Positions 10,350 through 10,441 of a stretch of 10,441 nt of DNA are shown here, piece after piece (positions within the stretch are counted from its first letter, which is position 1; the number at the start of each line of letters is the position of its first letter). The position numbers and the translations under genes are program-made. This stretch comes from Baffinella frigidus (Eukaryota; Cryptophyceae; Cryptomonadales; Baffinellaceae). The stretch lies in the NCBI GenBank assembly GCA_026770585.1, contig MU647036.1:172485-182925 (forward strand), given 5' to 3'. The notes beneath the pieces were generated by a model. It saw nothing but the letters and a program-made list of their open reading frames with translations. It had not been told where the DNA came from and searched no databases.

Positions 10350-10441
10350 TATATGAGTGGCCTCGCTCATAAGAAAGCGCCTCCCCCTAGGACCCTACAG
10401 TAGGACTATGCCTAGGGACCTACGGTGGTCCTAGGGGGGGG
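10350..10441 (+). mobile_element. F2 element, left portion, cut by window end
   Basis: GGCCTCGCTCATAAGAAAGC, CCCCCTAGGACCCTACAGTA, GGACTATGCC, TAGGGACCTACGGTGGTCC match the 9611-9690 copy in order. The expected left GGTACC is changed to GTGGCC. The right end lies beyond the window. Confidence 0.8.

Noticed and set aside
9975-10403. Frames encoding RE or SL repeats through the GA tract
   Set aside because: They are simple products of the microsatellite, present on both strands, with no flanking domain.

Overview
The window looks like a repeat-rich, intergenic or subtelomere-like stretch of a eukaryotic nuclear genome. Three things point away from bacteria. Arrays of a plant/alga-type telomeric heptamer (TTTAGGG and one-base variants) occur at several places. 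There is only one convincing gene in 10.4 kb. The rest is packed with short non-autonomous inverted-repeat elements, minisatellites and GA/CT/TTC microsatellites. The single gene encodes a 38-residue helical-repeat protein resembling the octotricopeptide (OPR) and RAP-linked organellar RNA-binding proteins that are abundant in algae. A unicellular alga is therefore the best inference; the lineage (green, cryptophyte, haptophyte, dinoflagellate) cannot be settled from the sequence.

Layout. 1-1290: G-rich heptamer arrays (TTTGGGG, TTTTGGG, TTTATGG, TTTAGGG), interrupted by GC-rich palindromic units and a 63-bp-arm hairpin. 1291-2690: a dispersed repeat (family E, core GAGAGCGTGTTCGTC) in about eight copies, one pair as a large inverted repeat next to a perfect 46-bp palindrome, plus a 104-bp element with TA ends (F1). 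2700-4230: a 32-bp minisatellite, an 81-bp direct repeat flanking a palindromic unit, a second complete F1, a duplicated locus that looks like its empty site, a partial F1, and a foldback with 47-bp perfect arms. 4231-6200: a 94-bp-stem hairpin, nested inverted repeats, and terminal-inverted-repeat elements (family T). 6652-8151: the OPR-like gene, forward strand, no visible intron. 8152-8605: telomere-like repeats in reversed orientation (CCCTAAA), flipping back near 8550. 8607-10441: copies of a second small element (F2), a foldback, TTC, CT and GA microsatellites, and a last F2 copy cut by the window end.

No second gene, rRNA, tRNA, CRISPR array or transposase was found. The genes therefore do not form a pathway. 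The story is one putative organelle-targeted RNA-binding protein gene inside a bed of small mobile elements and interstitial telomere-like DNA, which appears to have supplied the gene's stop codon. The TA-flanked F1 elements resemble Stowaway/mariner-type MITEs (established family knowledge), but no source transposase is present here.
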